From: JAAGZL01 sp050297535
GTDB lineage: Bacteria; Pseudomonadota; Gammaproteobacteria; Chromatiales; Chromatiaceae
Direction: 5' to 3'
DNA length: 63,285 nucleotides
Assembly: GCA_050297535.1 (NCBI GenBank)
Contig: JBNKSV010000011.1
Coordinates: 1 to 63,285, forward strand
The notes below the pieces were generated by a model, which was given only the letters and a program-made list of their open reading frames with translations, was not told where the DNA came from and searched no databases. The first letter of the stretch is position 1; each line of letters opens with the position of its first letter. The position numbers and the translations under genes were made by a program. Shown here in pieces: positions 8,110-17,749 of the stretch.

Positions 8110-9003
8110 CTATTTCCTGTTCCTACGTATATCGCTCCAGGAAACGTTCCATGGTGTATTGAGCCATTTAAGCAAGATACGAAAAAATCCTTTCTTGTCA
8201 GCCTCAGGAACAACATTCTCTCTTTGCTCAATATCTTCCAGACACTCTTCCGTTTCAGTAACTACCTGCTGCTGGACTGCGACAGGGTTGGATCGCTTGT
8301 CCTCCCCCGTCTCAATCACCTCAAAAGAAAACTGCCATTGATCAATCCTCGCGCCCTCATTAATCGCCTTTTGGTCATTCTCCAGATTGGCCATAACGCT
8401 GCGAAAGATTGCTTTCATATCATCAGAGTACTGATCGCTGTTCAACATCATACTAAGATCTGCATGCATTTCCGCAATATGTGCCTGCAATTTAATACGC
8501 TGAAGCTGTTCCTTTTTTTCGAGCTTCCTTATGTACTCTTTGATTTGCTGAACAGGAATCTTTACCTCTGTTCCCGATGTGTATACCCCGCGCTGCTGCA
8601 ATAGAATCTTCAGGGCAACAGCAGTTTGAGACTGCCTCCTGAATTCCGCGAGTAGATTCATCGACTCATCAGAATAGCCATCATCCGCATGATCATGTGT
8701 AGCTATACTGATTATTTCATGCAGCCCGGTTTGTATCAGCCCTTCTAATTTACTCAGATACCAACTGATCTTTTCCGTTGGCTTAGCCTTAATTTTATTG
8801 CTAAGGACATGGTAATACTTGAGCACACCATCCGGTATGCCAGTTGATGGTTGACCGAGAACAAGCACCGACCGTAAAGAATCCTGCATGCGCTCTGTGG
8901 CGCGTGTTATCATAACCACCCGCTTGAGCAGCAGCCTCTTCTCTTTGATTGACTCAATAGAGGCCAACGAATCGGCATTTTTTTTATGTTTTCTAGGCGG
9001 CAT
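8110..9003 (-). CDS. Unknown protein, 297 residues, helical with basic ends
   Basis: Not recognised. The product begins with a strongly basic stretch (MPPRKHKK), is mostly predicted helical with a charged segment around 160-185 (IRKLEKKEQLQRIKLQ, possibly coiled), and ends with another basic patch (DIRRNRK). No signal peptide or clear membrane segment is visible, although LLKWLNTPWNVSWSDI near the C-terminus could be an amphipathic membrane-touching helix. It is real by its length, codon pattern and ATG start. The promoter region is shared with the divergent SprT-like gene (67 bp). Its 3' end faces the terminator of the candidate small RNA. Confidence 0.75.
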   Translation of the reverse strand: MPPRKHKKNADSLASIESIKEKRLLLKRVVMITRATERMQDSLRSVLVLGQPSTGIPDGVLKYYHVLSNKIKAKPTEKISWYLSKLEGLIQTGLHEIISIATHDHADDGYSDESMNLLAEFRRQSQTAVALKILLQQRGVYTSGTEVKIPVQQIKEYIRKLEKKEQLQRIKLQAHIAEMHADLSMMLNSDQYSDDMKAIFRSVMANLENDQKAINEGARIDQWQFSFEVIETGEDKRSNPVAVQQQVVTETEECLEDIEQRENVVPEADKKGFFRILLKWLNTPWNVSWSDIRRNRK

Positions 9004-9070
9004 ATTTCCTATCTAACCATAAGAACAATGACTCTATTATTGCCGTACCAAGTATCTAGCAACAGCGAAT

Positions 9071-9601
9071 ATGGACAGAATTACACCAATCAGCCCTGAC
9101 CAACAAAAACTTGTTGTTGATGAAACACTGAAATATCTCCAAATGGCATCGCATATATTCCATCAGCCATTCAAACCGATAACTATCCTGTTCAACCTAC
9201 GCGGACTTGCCTCAGGCATGTTTTGCTTAACCAAAGATAGCGCCTTGATCCGCTACAACCCATATATATTCGCAAAGTACTTTGATTATTGCCTTGCCAA
9301 TACAGTTCCACATGAGGTGGCCCATTATGTTATCCATAACCTGTACGGTCTCAAGGCCGCCCGCCCTCATGGCAAAGAATGGAAGGAGCTCATGCTGCGC
9401 TTCGGAGCAACACCTGCCCGAACCTACTCCCTAAATCTTGATGGAATACCTATAAGACGACAAAAACGTTACCCGTACAGATGCAACTGCTCAGATCATC
9501 TGATCTCCAGTATACGTCATAACAAGGTTGTCTCAGGCCAAGCCAGATACTTCTGTAGATTATGCAAAGGCCCGCTAAAGACATCTGACACCGAATCATA
9601 A
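9071..9601 (+). CDS. SprT-like zinc metalloprotein
   Basis: SprT/SprT-like family protein with the zinc metallopeptidase signature HEVAHYVIH (about residues 81-89) and a following HGKEW that supplies the third ligand region. The C-terminal part has CNC and later CRLC, the four cysteines of the family's zinc ribbon. The length of 176 residues is normal. Human SPRTN, a relative, degrades DNA-protein crosslinks; the bacterial SprT role is not settled. It runs tail to tail with metZ, the two reading frames overlapping by 6 bp at their stops. Confidence 0.88.
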   Translation: MDRITPISPDQQKLVVDETLKYLQMASHIFHQPFKPITILFNLRGLASGMFCLTKDSALIRYNPYIFAKYFDYCLANTVPHEVAHYVIHNLYGLKAARPHGKEWKELMLRFGATPARTYSLNLDGIPIRRQKRYPYRCNCSDHLISSIRHNKVVSGQARYFCRLCKGPLKTSDTES

Positions 9602-10777
9602 CCACAGCCCACGGCATAGATCCGCTTTGATATCTTCCAGTCCCTCAAGTCCGACAGACAGACGAACCAAATTATCCCTGATACCGGATGCCTCCCGTTC
9701 CTCGGGACTTAGGCGTCCGTGGGTGGTACTCGCCGGATGAGTAATAGTACTCTTGGCATCACCCAGATTGGCGGTGATAGAGAGCATACGTGTGGAATCT
9801 ATCAGATGCCAGGCTGCCTCTTTTCCGCCCGCCACTTCAAATGACAGAATTCCTCCAGCCATACTTTGCTGCCGCTGTGCTAGCTCGTACTGTGGATGGG
9901 TATCCAAACCAGGATAATAGACCCGTTCAATCTGCGGCTGACTCTGTAACCAGCGCGCCAGTTCTGAGGCATTCTCACAATGCCTACGCATCCTAAGATC
10001 TAAGGTTTCCAGACCCTTGAGAAAGACCCAGGCATTAAATGGGCTCATAGTAGGACCGGCAGTACGTAACACCCCGAACACATCCTCACCCACGAGTCTG
10101 GCATCACCAACAACCGCTCCTCCGACACAACGCCCCTGACCATCTAGGTATTTGGTCGCGGAGTGCACCACGATATCCGCACCCAGTTCCAGCGGCCTTT
10201 GGATAGCGGGGGTGCAGAAACAGTTATCCACCACCAAAGCGACATCGTTTGCGTGGGCCAATTCCGCCAGGGTAGCGATGTCACCAATCTCGGTGAGTGG
10301 GTTGGATGGGGTCTCCAGAAACAGCATCCTAGTCTCTGGTCTGATGGCGTCTTTCCATGCGTTCAGATCTTGCAGGGGCACATAGTCGGTCTTGATGTTG
10401 AAGCGTTCCAGGTACTTGCTGAACAACATGCTTGTGGAACCAAAGATGCTGCGCGCGGAGACGATGTGATCCCCGGATTTCAGCAACCCCATGCAAACCG
10501 CTAAGATTGCCGACATACCAGACGCCGTGGCCACGCAACACTCTCCACCTTCGAGCGCCGCCAGCCGCTGTTCAAACGTCCTTACGGTGGGATTGGTAAA
10601 GCGGGAATATATATTCCCCGGCTCATCGCCGGCAAATCTCGCAGCCGCTTCGGCCGCGTTTTTGAAGACAAAACTGGAGGTGGGAAATATTGCCTCTGCA
10701 TGTTCACCCTCATGGGTCCTGCACTGTCCCGCCCGCACTGCGTTGGTTGTGAATCCCCACTCGTCCTCAATAGTCAT
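9596..10777 (-). CDS. metZ: O-succinylhomoserine sulfhydrylase
   Basis: PLP enzyme of the Cys/Met metabolism family that makes homocysteine directly from O-succinylhomoserine and sulfide, for methionine synthesis. The 393-residue product has the PLP lysine K209 in HSATKYLDGQGR and the substrate-binding region LETPSNPLTEI. The metZ rather than metB assignment rests mainly on context: it directly follows purF by 18 bp, as in Pseudomonas where the same order cvpA-purF-metZ is found. It would use free sulfide, which suits a sulfide-oxidising cell. Confidence 0.88.
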   Translation of the reverse strand: MTIEDEWGFTTNAVRAGQCRTHEGEHAEAIFPTSSFVFKNAAEAAARFAGDEPGNIYSRFTNPTVRTFEQRLAALEGGECCVATASGMSAILAVCMGLLKSGDHIVSARSIFGSTSMLFSKYLERFNIKTDYVPLQDLNAWKDAIRPETRMLFLETPSNPLTEIGDIATLAELAHANDVALVVDNCFCTPAIQRPLELGADIVVHSATKYLDGQGRCVGGAVVGDARLVGEDVFGVLRTAGPTMSPFNAWVFLKGLETLDLRMRRHCENASELARWLQSQPQIERVYYPGLDTHPQYELAQRQQSMAGGILSFEVAGGKEAAWHLIDSTRMLSITANLGDAKSTITHPASTTHGRLSPEEREASGIRDNLVRLSVGLEGLEDIKADLCRGLWL

Positions 10778-10795
10778 AATATTTCTGGGTGGTCT

Positions 10796-12310
10796 TTAGG
10801 CACTGTTATGCAGGCCTATAATCCCTATCTCAGATGCCGCCTTTTCCTGCTTGGCACCATCACTACGCAGCAACTCAAGCTGCTCCAGATAATGTTCGCT
10901 TACATCTCCCGTAATATATTCCCCATCAAATACCGAGGTATCAAAGCGTTGTACCTTTGACTTATCCTTCTTCTGTACCGCGTTTATCAGGTCTTCCAGA
11001 TCCTGAAAAATCAATCCGTCCGCGCCGATGATCTCACACACTTCCTCAACGGTGCGTCCATGAGCTACCAGTTCGCTCGCCGCAGGCATGTCAATACCAT
11101 AGACATTCGGGTAACGTACCGGTGGCGCAGCTGAGGCAAAATATACCTTCTTCGCGCCCGCATCCCGAGCCATCTGCACGATCTGTTTTGAAGTGGTGCC
11201 ACGCACTATGGAATCATCCACCAACAACACGTTCTTGTTCTTGAATTCAGAGCCGATGGCATTCAGCTTCTGACGCACAGACTTCTTGCGCACGGTCTGG
11301 CCCGGCATGATAAAGGTACGACCTATGTAGCGGTTCTTTATAAACCCTTCTGAATAGCGCAGCTTCAGCTTCTTGGCCAATTCCAGCGCCGCAGTGCGGC
11401 TGGTATCCGGAATAGGGATGACCGCATCAATATCAAAGTCCGGCCATTCACGTTGAATCCTCTCGGCCATGGCCACGCCCATCCTGGATCTGGCCTTGTG
11501 GACGAAGATATCGTCGATGATCGAATCCGGACGGGCAAAATATACAAATTCGAAGATGCATGGCGAATGGATCGGATTGGCAGCGCACTGAAAGGTGTGC
11601 AATTTGCCATCCATATCAATGTAGACCGCCTCACCAGGTTCCAGATCGCGCATCCGTTCAAACCCGGACACATCCAGGGCCACGCTCTCGGATGCGATCA
11701 TGTATTCAGTGCCTTTACCGGTCTCCCTCTTCCCAAAGACCACGGGGCGAATACCGAAGGGATCGCGGAACGCCAGCAGACCATAGCCGGTAATCATCGC
11801 CACTGCGGCATAGGCCCCACGGCACCTCTTGTGAACCCCGGCAACCGCCTTGAACACCTCCTTCTCGGTAACCCTGAGTTTGCCCTGAATCTGCAACTCA
11901 TGGGCAAACACATTCAGCAACACCTCTGAATCAGAAGTGGTGTTTACATGGCGCAAATCCTCCCGGTAGAGGTCGCGCATCAACTCATCGGCGTTGGTGA
12001 GATTGCCGTTATGGGCCAGGGTGATGCCATAGGGAGAGTTCACATAAAAGGGCTGGGCCTCGGCGGATGAGGAACTGCCGGCCGTAGGATAGCGCACATG
12101 GGCTATGCCCATATTGCCCACCAGATCTATCATATGCCTGGTGCGAAATACGTCCTTGGCCAGGCCATTCCCCTTGCGCAAAAACAGCTTTCCATCCTTG
12201 GAGGTCACGATGCCTGCGGCGTCCTGTCCACGATGTTGCAGCACCAGCAGGGCGTCATACAACTCCTGATTAACCTGGCTGCGCCCAAAGATTCCAACAA
12301 TACCGCACAT
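10796..12310 (-). CDS. purF: Amidophosphoribosyltransferase
   Basis: First committed step of purine synthesis: PRPP plus glutamine to phosphoribosylamine. The N-terminal nucleophile amidotransferase domain starts MCGIVGIFG, with Cys2 the catalytic residue after Met removal. The C-terminal phosphoribosyltransferase domain has the PRPP loop VLLVDDSIVRGTTS at about residues 365-380. At 504 residues the length is full. It follows cvpA by 62 bp, a gap that carries a hairpin (12351-12369), and precedes metZ. Confidence 0.97.
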   Translation of the reverse strand: MCGIVGIFGRSQVNQELYDALLVLQHRGQDAAGIVTSKDGKLFLRKGNGLAKDVFRTRHMIDLVGNMGIAHVRYPTAGSSSSAEAQPFYVNSPYGITLAHNGNLTNADELMRDLYREDLRHVNTTSDSEVLLNVFAHELQIQGKLRVTEKEVFKAVAGVHKRCRGAYAAVAMITGYGLLAFRDPFGIRPVVFGKRETGKGTEYMIASESVALDVSGFERMRDLEPGEAVYIDMDGKLHTFQCAANPIHSPCIFEFVYFARPDSIIDDIFVHKARSRMGVAMAERIQREWPDFDIDAVIPIPDTSRTAALELAKKLKLRYSEGFIKNRYIGRTFIMPGQTVRKKSVRQKLNAIGSEFKNKNVLLVDDSIVRGTTSKQIVQMARDAGAKKVYFASAAPPVRYPNVYGIDMPAASELVAHGRTVEEVCEIIGADGLIFQDLEDLINAVQKKDKSKVQRFDTSVFDGEYITGDVSEHYLEQLELLRSDGAKQEKAASEIGIIGLHNSA

Positions 12311-12350
12311 GTTTCGGAACTCCGAAATTATATTAAATACCGATAAAACC

Positions 12351-12369
12351 CCGGATCAAACAGATCCGG
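12351..12369 (-). terminator. Intercistronic hairpin between cvpA and purF
   Basis: CCGGATC and GATCCGG form a perfect 7-bp stem with a 5-base loop; on the minus strand it is followed by GGTTTTAT. It may partially terminate or process the cvpA-purF transcript. No purine repressor operator is recognisable. Confidence 0.5.
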
Positions 12370-12372
12370 CTA

Positions 12373-12864
12373 TTAAAAACTGAACTTGCCCGCAATATCC
12401 GGCGGCAACAGGTCTTTTAACCATAGCGCCAGATCCTGAAAATACTTGATTAAGAGCGACTGCTGCCACCAGGGATCGTTAGGCACTGGGGTCAACCCAG
12501 CCAACAACACCATAACCGCCACCAGCAACGCGCCACGCGCCGCTCCGAAAAAGATACCGATCATGCGATCCGTGCCGGTCAGACCGGTCTTCTCTACCAG
12601 TTGACCAACCAAATAGTTCACCATAGCCCCCAAAATCAGGGTCACAAGGAAGAGTATGGCAAAGGCTGCGCCCAGTCGCACGGAAGGGACGGTAAACCAC
12701 TGTTCCAGGTGGACTGCAAGATCACGAAAGAAGGTCCAGCTTATCCAGAACGCAAGTATCCAGGCAGCCAGTGAAAAGGCCTCGCGCATGAAGCCCCGAA
12801 GTAAACTAACAAGGGAAGATAGGCCGATAATGCCAAGTATTACGTAGTCTACCCAAATCATCAT
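12373..12864 (-). CDS. cvpA: CvpA family membrane protein
   Basis: Small inner-membrane protein of the CvpA family, 163 residues, originally linked to colicin V production in E. coli. Four hydrophobic segments are visible, at about 5-23, 27-46, 63-85 and 103-123. The family GLxxGxxRE-type start is here IIGLSSLVSLLRGFMREAF. It lies upstream of purF as in most gammaproteobacteria. The start is the first ATG of an MM pair. Confidence 0.93.
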   Translation of the reverse strand: MMIWVDYVILGIIGLSSLVSLLRGFMREAFSLAAWILAFWISWTFFRDLAVHLEQWFTVPSVRLGAAFAILFLVTLILGAMVNYLVGQLVEKTGLTGTDRMIGIFFGAARGALLVAVMVLLAGLTPVPNDPWWQQSLLIKYFQDLALWLKDLLPPDIAGKFSF

Positions 12865-12913
12865 AGCGTCTATGGTTTATACCCGTTTGGGATAAAACGT
12901 AATTCTATCAGGT

Positions 12914-13501
12914 TCATTGATATCTTTTTATCTTTCCAGATAATTTTTTAGGCTCCAGCAGTTTATTCAGGTCCACAAGCATCTGTTCTGCACGCTTTTT
13001 GTCCACTTCAGGGCCAATCAATACCCTGTGTAGAACATTACCTTTCAGATCAACCTGATCGGTAAAGGCGGCATATTTCTTGCCCTGTAGCTCTTTGACC
13101 AGATTATCGGCATTCTCTCGCTTAGAAAAACTTCCCACCTGGATGACCCAGCCGCTAATACCAACCATTGGGGCAGGTTCTTCCTCTTTTTCCGGGGCGA
13201 CAGCCGCAGGTTCTGGTTGTTCTGCCGTAGTCTCAGCCTGATTCACGGCCACATCCTCATCCTGGACATCGGCGCCATCTTGCAACGGCACCGGCTCTTC
13301 CGCCAGCGGCTTGGACAGGTCCTCCGTTTCCAGCGGTAGCAGCTTTGAGGAGAAATCGCCATCCGGTGTTTCCGGGATGACATTTTCTTCCAGTTCGGTT
13401 GAGATAACCGGCTCCTCCTCCAACAGCATGGGCACGAAGATAACCACTAAAGACACCAGCACAGTGGCGCCGATAAGACGTTTTTTCAGACCATCATCCA
13501 C
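12914..13501 (-). CDS. SPOR-domain protein, DedD-like
   Basis: Membrane-anchored protein that binds denuded septal peptidoglycan through a C-terminal SPOR domain. The 195-residue product starts with GTG at 13501, has one N-terminal membrane helix (about 9-26, preceded by KKR), an acidic and proline-rich linker with several EEEP and AEEP stretches, and the SPOR domain from about 115 (WVIQVGSFSKRENADNLVKEL) to the end. Position between folC and cvpA is that of dedD in E. coli and the equivalent Pseudomonas gene. The intergenic distance to folC is 10 bp. Confidence 0.92.
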   Translation of the reverse strand: MDDGLKKRLIGATVLVSLVVIFVPMLLEEEPVISTELEENVIPETPDGDFSSKLLPLETEDLSKPLAEEPVPLQDGADVQDEDVAVNQAETTAEQPEPAAVAPEKEEEPAPMVGISGWVIQVGSFSKRENADNLVKELQGKKYAAFTDQVDLKGNVLHRVLIGPEVDKKRAEQMLVDLNKLLEPKKLSGKIKRYQ

Positions 13502-13511
13502 ATGCCTCTCC

Positions 13512-14795
13512 TCAAATCTTGTTTATATCATGATGCCGCATCATCTCGGCTACAGTATAGAACGAACCAAACACGATGAGTTTATCATGTGTTACTGCAT
13601 CTGCCATGGCCTTTGCCGCAGCCTGTGGCAAAGATTCTTGCACATCAATTCGGTGTGCATCTACTCCTGCGGATATGATCGCATCCTGCATTTGTTCCAG
13701 GTCGGCGGCACGCCCAGCATCTATCCTTCCTATATACCAATAGTCGATAACTTCAGCCAGCGGCTCAATAACTTTGGCAATATCCTTATCCGCAAGGGCG
13801 GAAAACACCGCCAGATTCCGGCCTTGCCCCTGCATCCCTCTCAGATTCGAGGCCAGCTCTACCGCGGCCTCGGGGTTGTGCGCCACATCCAGTATGACGG
13901 TTACATCTCCGGGAATGATCTGAAAACGTCCCGGAACTCTCAAACCGAGTAACCCTTTTCTGATGGAATCAGCAGTTATGGTCAGTTTTTGCTGCAAAAG
14001 TTCCAGCACCATCAACGCTGCGGAGCAGTTTCGCAGTATAAATCCACCACTGAGCGCAGGATTAGGTAAGGCATTATATCTGGTTTGCTCCCCCACCCAA
14101 TCCCAACCAGCGTCGATGCTGGTGTAACCAAAATCCTGTTCGGCAAGAGCCAGATCTACTCCCAGCTCTGCCGCACGGTCCAACAAGGTCCTGGGTGGAT
14201 TTGCCCCTCCAAACACCGCTGGTCGTCCAGGCCGCAGGATACCTGCCTTCTCCAGGGCAATCTCCTCTCTGGTGTTTCCTAGCCAGGCGGTATGATCAAT
14301 GTCGATCGTAGTAATTAGCGCCACGTCCGGGTCGATGATATTCACCGCATCCAGCCGTCCCCCCAGACCAACTTCCAGGATAACCACATCCGGTTGTTTG
14401 CTGGCGAATATATCCAAGGCCGCTAGGGTTCCGAATTCAAAGTAGGTCAGGCTGGTATTGGCCCTGGCCTGATCCACCCTCTTAAACGCGCTGCAGATCT
14501 CCTGATCAGATGCATCATGGCCATCAACCCGGATGCGTTCGTTGTATCTGAGCAGATGGGGAGAGGTATAGCAGCCTACGGAATAACCGGATGCCAGCAG
14601 AATAGATTCCAAGATGGCCGCGCTGGAACCCTTGCCGTTGGTCCCGGCGATGGTGATGACTGTTGGGTTAAACCCCTCAGGATTGAGACTAGACCAAACA
14701 TGCTCCACCCGCTCCAGCCCCAGCTCTATCTCGCTGGGATGCAAGGTCTCCTGCCAATGCAGCCACTCTTGTAGGCTTGCGAAACGCGTAGGCAC
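13512..14795 (-). CDS. folC: Dihydrofolate/folylpolyglutamate synthase
   Basis: Bifunctional ATP-dependent ligase that joins dihydropteroate with glutamate and extends the polyglutamate tail of folates. 427 residues, GTG start at 14795. Visible motifs: the P-loop TIAGTNGKGSSAA at about 46-58, the omega-loop region YTSPHLLRYNERIRV, and the second-domain ILDVAHNPEA. It lies between accD and the SPOR gene, the usual gammaproteobacterial order. The gap to accD is 21 bp. Confidence 0.96.
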   Translation of the reverse strand: MPTRFASLQEWLHWQETLHPSEIELGLERVEHVWSSLNPEGFNPTVITIAGTNGKGSSAAILESILLASGYSVGCYTSPHLLRYNERIRVDGHDASDQEICSAFKRVDQARANTSLTYFEFGTLAALDIFASKQPDVVILEVGLGGRLDAVNIIDPDVALITTIDIDHTAWLGNTREEIALEKAGILRPGRPAVFGGANPPRTLLDRAAELGVDLALAEQDFGYTSIDAGWDWVGEQTRYNALPNPALSGGFILRNCSAALMVLELLQQKLTITADSIRKGLLGLRVPGRFQIIPGDVTVILDVAHNPEAAVELASNLRGMQGQGRNLAVFSALADKDIAKVIEPLAEVIDYWYIGRIDAGRAADLEQMQDAIISAGVDAHRIDVQESLPQAAAKAMADAVTHDKLIVFGSFYTVAEMMRHHDINKI

Positions 14796-14816
14796 TGAAT
14801 GCTTTGGTATGACAGA

Positions 14817-15680
14817 TTATGCCGACAATGGCCGATTGGTCAGTTTACTCAGGAGACTTGCCATCTCATCGCGCAGATTACGCCGGTCCACGATCATATC
14901 TATGGCGCCATGATCCAGCAGGAACTCGCTACGCTGAAACCCTTCCGGGAGTTTTTCGCGCACCGTCTGCTCGATCACCCTGGGTCCTGCAAAACCGATA
15001 AGGGCGTTGGGTTCGGCCACATTTACATCACCCAGCATGGCGAAGCTAGCGGAGACACCCCCCATAGTAGGATCGGTAAGCACCGAGATAAACGGCAGGC
15101 CGCGCTCGGACAAGCGATTCAGAACCGCGCTGGTCTTGGCCATCTGCAACAGCGAGAACAGAGACTCCTGCATGCGAGCGCCGCCGCTGGCAGAGAAACA
15201 TATCATCGGGATATTCTGCTCCAACGCCATGTCCGCACCCCGTACAAACTTCTCACCCACAACCGAGCCCATGGAGCCACCCATAAAGTTGAACTCAAAG
15301 GCTGCAGCGACCAAATCCAGTCCCTTCAGCTTACCACGCATAACCACCAGAGCATCCTTTTCACCGGTCTGTTTCTGGGCCTGGGCGATCCGGTCTCTAT
15401 ACTTTTTGCTGTCTTTAAACTTAAGTGGGTCTTGGGGAGACAGATCGGCGGCGATCTCTACCCTGGACTCTTGGTCCAGAAAGGTGTCGAGCCGCCTTCT
15501 GGCGCCGATCCGGCTGTGGTGCGAGCACTTAGGACATACATCCAGATTTCGCTCCATCTCGGCACGGTACAGCACCGCGGAACAACCTGGACACTTATCC
15601 CACAGACCCTCTGGCACGCCGCGTTTGCTGCTGACCTCGGTACGAATACGACTCGGCATCAGTTTTTCAAACCAGCTCAT
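14817..15680 (-). CDS. accD: Acetyl-CoA carboxylase carboxyltransferase, beta subunit
   Basis: Beta subunit of the carboxyltransferase that forms malonyl-CoA for fatty acid synthesis, together with AccA. The 287-residue product has the N-terminal four-cysteine zinc finger (C30, C33, C49, C52) and the crotonase-like fold with SASGGARMQE, which helps bind the acyl-CoA. It follows trpA by 48 bp in the trp-accD-folC arrangement. Confidence 0.97.
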   Translation of the reverse strand: MSWFEKLMPSRIRTEVSSKRGVPEGLWDKCPGCSAVLYRAEMERNLDVCPKCSHHSRIGARRRLDTFLDQESRVEIAADLSPQDPLKFKDSKKYRDRIAQAQKQTGEKDALVVMRGKLKGLDLVAAAFEFNFMGGSMGSVVGEKFVRGADMALEQNIPMICFSASGGARMQESLFSLLQMAKTSAVLNRLSERGLPFISVLTDPTMGGVSASFAMLGDVNVAEPNALIGFAGPRVIEQTVREKLPEGFQRSEFLLDHGAIDMIVDRRNLRDEMASLLSKLTNRPLSA

Positions 15681-15728
15681 AAAGCAGCTCCTATCGTTTG
15701 CAGCATAATCTAATTCTTTAAACAGTTA

Positions 15729-16535
15729 TTAAGCCTGATCCATTGCCGAACGCATTGACCCCAACAGGGCGCTGATCTCACGCTGCATGGCTGCATGATC
15801 ATCAGCGTTTTCTTCAATGCGGTTGACAATGGCGCTCCCCACCACCACCGCGTCGGCAAAGCGCGACATGCTCGCTGCGGTCTCGGCATCCTTGATGCCA
15901 AAACCCACGCCAACCGGCAGATCGGTATGGCCACGAATCTCTTCCACCTTCTTATGTACGGCATCAATATCCAGGTGACCGGCACCGGTCACTCCCTTCA
16001 GTGATACGTAGTAGACGAATCCACCTGCCGCGCTACAGATACGCTTGATACGCTCGGCATTACTAGTTGGGGCCAGGAGAAAGATGGGATCCAGTCCATG
16101 CTGCCCCAGGGCCTCCAGGAACCCTGCGGCCTCCTCCGGCGGTATATCCACAGTAATGACGCCATCCGCACCTGCTTCCGCGGCATCCTCAGCGAAGTCT
16201 TCATAGCCCATAACCTCAATAGGGTTGAGATAGCCCATGAGTATCACCGGTGTGTCGTTATCCTTCTGACGGAACTCCTGCACCATGGTAAACACATCCA
16301 ACAGGGAGGTATTGTGAGCCAAAGCCCGTTCACTGGCGCGTTGGATGGTGGGACCGTCCGCCATAGGATCGGAAAACGGCACCCCCAGTTCGATTATGTT
16401 GGCCCCAGCATGTACCATCTGATGCATGAGCGGAACGGTTAGCTCTCGGGATGGATCGCCCGCGGTGATAAACGCGACCAGGGCGGTCTTGCCCTCTGCC
16501 CGCAGCTGCGTAAAACATGTACTGATCCTACTCAT
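15729..16535 (-). CDS. trpA: Tryptophan synthase alpha subunit
   Basis: Cleaves indole-3-glycerol phosphate to indole, which is channelled to TrpB. The 268-residue product keeps the catalytic residues E49 (IIELGVPFSDP) and D60 (MADGPTIQ) and the phosphate-binding loop GVGFGIKDAETA. The ATG overlaps the trpB stop by 4 bp, so translation is coupled. It is part of a trpF-trpB-trpA run; the remaining trp genes are not in the window. Confidence 0.97.
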   Translation of the reverse strand: MSRISTCFTQLRAEGKTALVAFITAGDPSRELTVPLMHQMVHAGANIIELGVPFSDPMADGPTIQRASERALAHNTSLLDVFTMVQEFRQKDNDTPVILMGYLNPIEVMGYEDFAEDAAEAGADGVITVDIPPEEAAGFLEALGQHGLDPIFLLAPTSNAERIKRICSAAGGFVYYVSLKGVTGAGHLDIDAVHKKVEEIRGHTDLPVGVGFGIKDAETAASMSRFADAVVVGSAIVNRIEENADDHAAMQREISALLGSMRSAMDQA

Positions 16536-17749
16536 ATCTTGAGCCCCTCCAGTGCCGCCACGGTGTGCATATCTTTGTCGCCACGTCCGGATAGATTCAC
16601 CAGGATGGTTTCATCTGGTCGCATTGAAGGAGCGAGCTTGGCGGCATAGGCCAGGGCATGGCTGGATTCCAACGCCGGGATGATACCCTCTATCCTGGTC
16701 AGGGCATGGAAGGCCGCCAGCGCCTCGCCATCGGTTATAGCATCATATTCCACCCGACCTATATCCTTCAGCCAGGAGTGTTCCGGGCCTACCCCCGGAT
16801 AGTCCAGACCTGCGGAGACAGAGTGGGTCTCAATGATCTGTCCATTCGGATCTTCCATCAGATAGGTGCGATTACCGTGCAAAACCCCTGGCTGTCCGGC
16901 ACAGAGTGGGGCTGCATGTTTGCCAGTATCCAGTCCCTCGCCTGCCGCCTCCACCCCATAGATGGCCACATCTTCATCTCCCAGGAAGGGATGAAACAGC
17001 CCAATGGCATTAGAACCCCCACCTACACAGGCCACCAAGGCATCCGGAAGTCTGCCGGTCTGCCTTAACATTTGCTCCCTGGCCTCCCGGCCAATGATGG
17101 CCTGGAAGTCACGCACCATGGCAGGATATGGGTGGGGCCCGGCCACCGTGCCAATAATATAGAAGGTGTTGTCTACGTTGGTGACCCAGTCGCGCATGGC
17201 CTCATTCAGGGCGTCTTTAAGGGTCCTGGAACCTGAGGTAACCGGCACCACCTCTGCGCCCAGCAGACGCATACGATATACATTCGCCTCCTGGCGCTTG
17301 ATATCCACCTCACCCATGTAGACCACACACTCCAGACCCAGGCGCGCCGCCACGGTGGCCGAGGCCACGCCGTGCTGCCCGGCCCCGGTCTCGGCGATGA
17401 TCCTGGTCTTACCCATGCGCTTGGCCAGCAAGGCCTGACCGATGGTGTTGTTTACCTTGTGGGCGCCGGTGTGATTCAGGTCTTCACGCTTCAGGTAGAT
17501 CTGGGCCCCACCCAACTCACGGCTCCAGCGCTCACAGTGGTATACCGGGGATGGACGTCCCACATAGTTTTGAAGATCATTATCGAGATCCGCCAGAAAT
17601 TGTTCATCCTGCATGTATAGTTCGTAGGCCTTACGCAGTTCGGCCAGCGGCTCCATCAGGGTCTCAGCCACAAACAGACCACCATAGGGACCGAAATGGC
17701 CCTGGCTGTCCGGCATCTTGCTGAAATCTATCTTGTCATCTGTTGGCAC
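16532..17749 (-). CDS. trpB: Tryptophan synthase beta subunit
   Basis: PLP enzyme that condenses indole and serine to tryptophan. 405 residues, GTG start at 17749 placed behind GAGGAG. The PLP lysine is K98 in HTGAHKVNN; GAGQHGVA and the phosphate-binding GGGSNAIG are also present. It overlaps trpF by 14 bp upstream and trpA by 4 bp downstream. Confidence 0.97.
   Translation of the reverse strand: MPTDDKIDFSKMPDSQGHFGPYGGLFVAETLMEPLAELRKAYELYMQDEQFLADLDNDLQNYVGRPSPVYHCERWSRELGGAQIYLKREDLNHTGAHKVNNTIGQALLAKRMGKTRIIAETGAGQHGVASATVAARLGLECVVYMGEVDIKRQEANVYRMRLLGAEVVPVTSGSRTLKDALNEAMRDWVTNVDNTFYIIGTVAGPHPYPAMVRDFQAIIGREAREQMLRQTGRLPDALVACVGGGSNAIGLFHPFLGDEDVAIYGVEAAGEGLDTGKHAAPLCAGQPGVLHGNRTYLMEDPNGQIIETHSVSAGLDYPGVGPEHSWLKDIGRVEYDAITDGEALAAFHALTRIEGIIPALESSHALAYAAKLAPSMRPDETILVNLSGRGDKDMHTVAALEGLKI

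Noticed and set aside
7996..8604. 202-residue plus-strand frame starting inside the candidate small RNA
   Set aside because: It reads through the terminator and is antisense to the unknown minus-strand gene; codon use and composition do not look like a protein gene.
14799..15713. 304-residue plus-strand frame opposite accD
   Set aside because: Antisense shadow of accD; no family features.
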